NCBI RefSeq assembly: GCF_014191375.1
Contig: NZ_JACHWN010000012.1
Span: 1 to 64,000, forward strand
Reading direction: 5' to 3'
DNA: 64,000 nt
Source of the DNA: Mesorhizobium sp. RMAD-H1
Lineage (GTDB): Bacteria; Pseudomonadota; Alphaproteobacteria; Rhizobiales; Rhizobiaceae
Under the pieces are notes generated by a model. The model saw only the letters and a program-made list of their open reading frames with translations, was not told the origin of the DNA and did no database searches. The translations under genes were made by a program, and so were the position numbers. Shown here piece by piece: positions 63,569 through 64,000 of the stretch; the first letter of the stretch is position 1, and every line of letters begins with the position of its first letter.

Positions 63569-63790
63569 CTATGCCGGTCGGTAAATGCGATTGGCGGTGT
63601 CGTGCATGATGTGCGAGGCGGCCTTGGCACCATGCTGTTCGGCCGCGGCGCGATGGGCGGAAAGCATGGTGCCGTAATCCGCCCAGAGTTTTTCTATCGG
63701 GAAGTTTGAACCGAACATCAGCCGCTCGTTGCCGAGAATGTCGATTGCGGCGTGGACAATAAGCCTGATGAGGTCTGAAAATGGCGGGCT
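63569..63790 (-). pseudogene. Amidohydrolase-2-type protein, C-terminal remnant
   Basis: The minus strand reads DLIRLIVHAAIDILGNERLM, then FGSNFPIEKLWADY and HDTANRIYRPA. This matches the last strands of TIM-barrel amidohydrolases (MFGSNFPVEKL, then FHDTA-R-Y). Only about 70 of the usual 280-300 residues remain; upstream text is unrelated. Confidence 0.65.
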
Positions 63791-63824
63791 TAGCGTCATA
63801 TGAAAAAGTCGGCTGTGTTGACGG

Positions 63825-64000
63825 CTATTCGACGCTTCCGTTAGTGCCATCACTGACGTCGCCGATGATCTCCCTGGCGTCGCGGAAATCCTTGGCCTTC
63901 TCGAGAGAACGGATCAATATGATGACATTATCGCTTCGCTCCGCCGCCCGAGAGACGATCAGGCGGCCCGTGCCGCCGATCGCCCCGAGCACCACGATCT
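63825..64000 (-). pseudogene. NAD(P)-binding NmrA/SDR-like N-terminal fragment, cut by the window edge
   Basis: The minus strand from the window edge reads IVVLGAIGGTGRLIVSRAAE, then NVIILIRSLEKAKDF and EIIGDVSDG before a TAG at 63825-63827. GAIGGTGR is the glycine-rich nucleotide loop (normally GATGGTGR) of atypical SDRs such as NmrA-like proteins. The stop after about 60 residues truncates it. Confidence 0.6.

Overview
The window looks like accessory DNA of an alphaproteobacterium, most likely Hyphomicrobiales (Rhizobium/Phyllobacterium-like). The evidence is GC-rich coding sequence with GGAGG ribosome sites, a CspA plus small-protein pair typical of rhizobia, many ABC sugar importers each with a GntR, LysR or TetR regulator, and FrcBCA-like and Glp/Ugp-like transport operons. 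I saw no rRNA, tRNA, CRISPR array, transposase, integrase or replication gene. Assignments rest on reading motifs by eye; no database search was possible.

Left part (1-12 kb): a cold-shock gene with a long leader; several very small conserved genes; a decayed second cold-shock gene; a TriC/MexK-like RND pump with its HlyD adaptor, divergent from a TetR gene that leads into a FabF-like ketosynthase and an SDR; then a LysR gene divergent from a lipoprotein L,D-transpeptidase. Clear palindromes lie in both divergent promoter regions.

Centre (12-32 kb): the most unusual part. A fused glycosyltransferase-sulfotransferase gene points away from an AT-rich regulatory region. On the other side are four tandem genes for beta-rich, Ig-like proteins without signal peptides (539, 446, 1424 and 1180 aa). 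The last two share a 1984-bp direct repeat with one mismatch seen. A strong terminator follows, then a 2071-aa classical autotransporter. This could be an undescribed surface or matrix system that diversifies by recombination in its repeats.

Right part (32-59 kb): a TauE permease and LysR gene, then a scarred stretch of truncated genes (quinone reductase, EamA, DJ-1/PfpI). Next is a sugar cluster (aldo/keto reductase, GntR, RbsC/RbsB/FrcA-like importer) with a shared A-rich motif at two promoters. Then come a FUSC membrane protein, an M24 peptidase, a cupin / PEP-hydrolase-like / Tm-1-like operon with a TetR regulator, and a large carbohydrate regulon. That regulon has a six-gene ABC operon with two different MalK-type ATPases and a catabolic operon (ketose 3-epimerase-like, enolase-superfamily dehydratase, FadR-type GntR, 2-hydroxyacid dehydrogenase), divergent from a second epimerase. 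Four copies of an ATCTGG-N5-CCARAT-like palindrome sit at these promoters, so the GntR protein can be matched to its operator.

Right end (60-64 kb): a four-gene unit of unrecognised membrane-anchored proteins, flanked on both sides by pieces of a broken DJ-1/PfpI gene, as if inserted into it. Fragments of an amidohydrolase and an NmrA-like gene follow.
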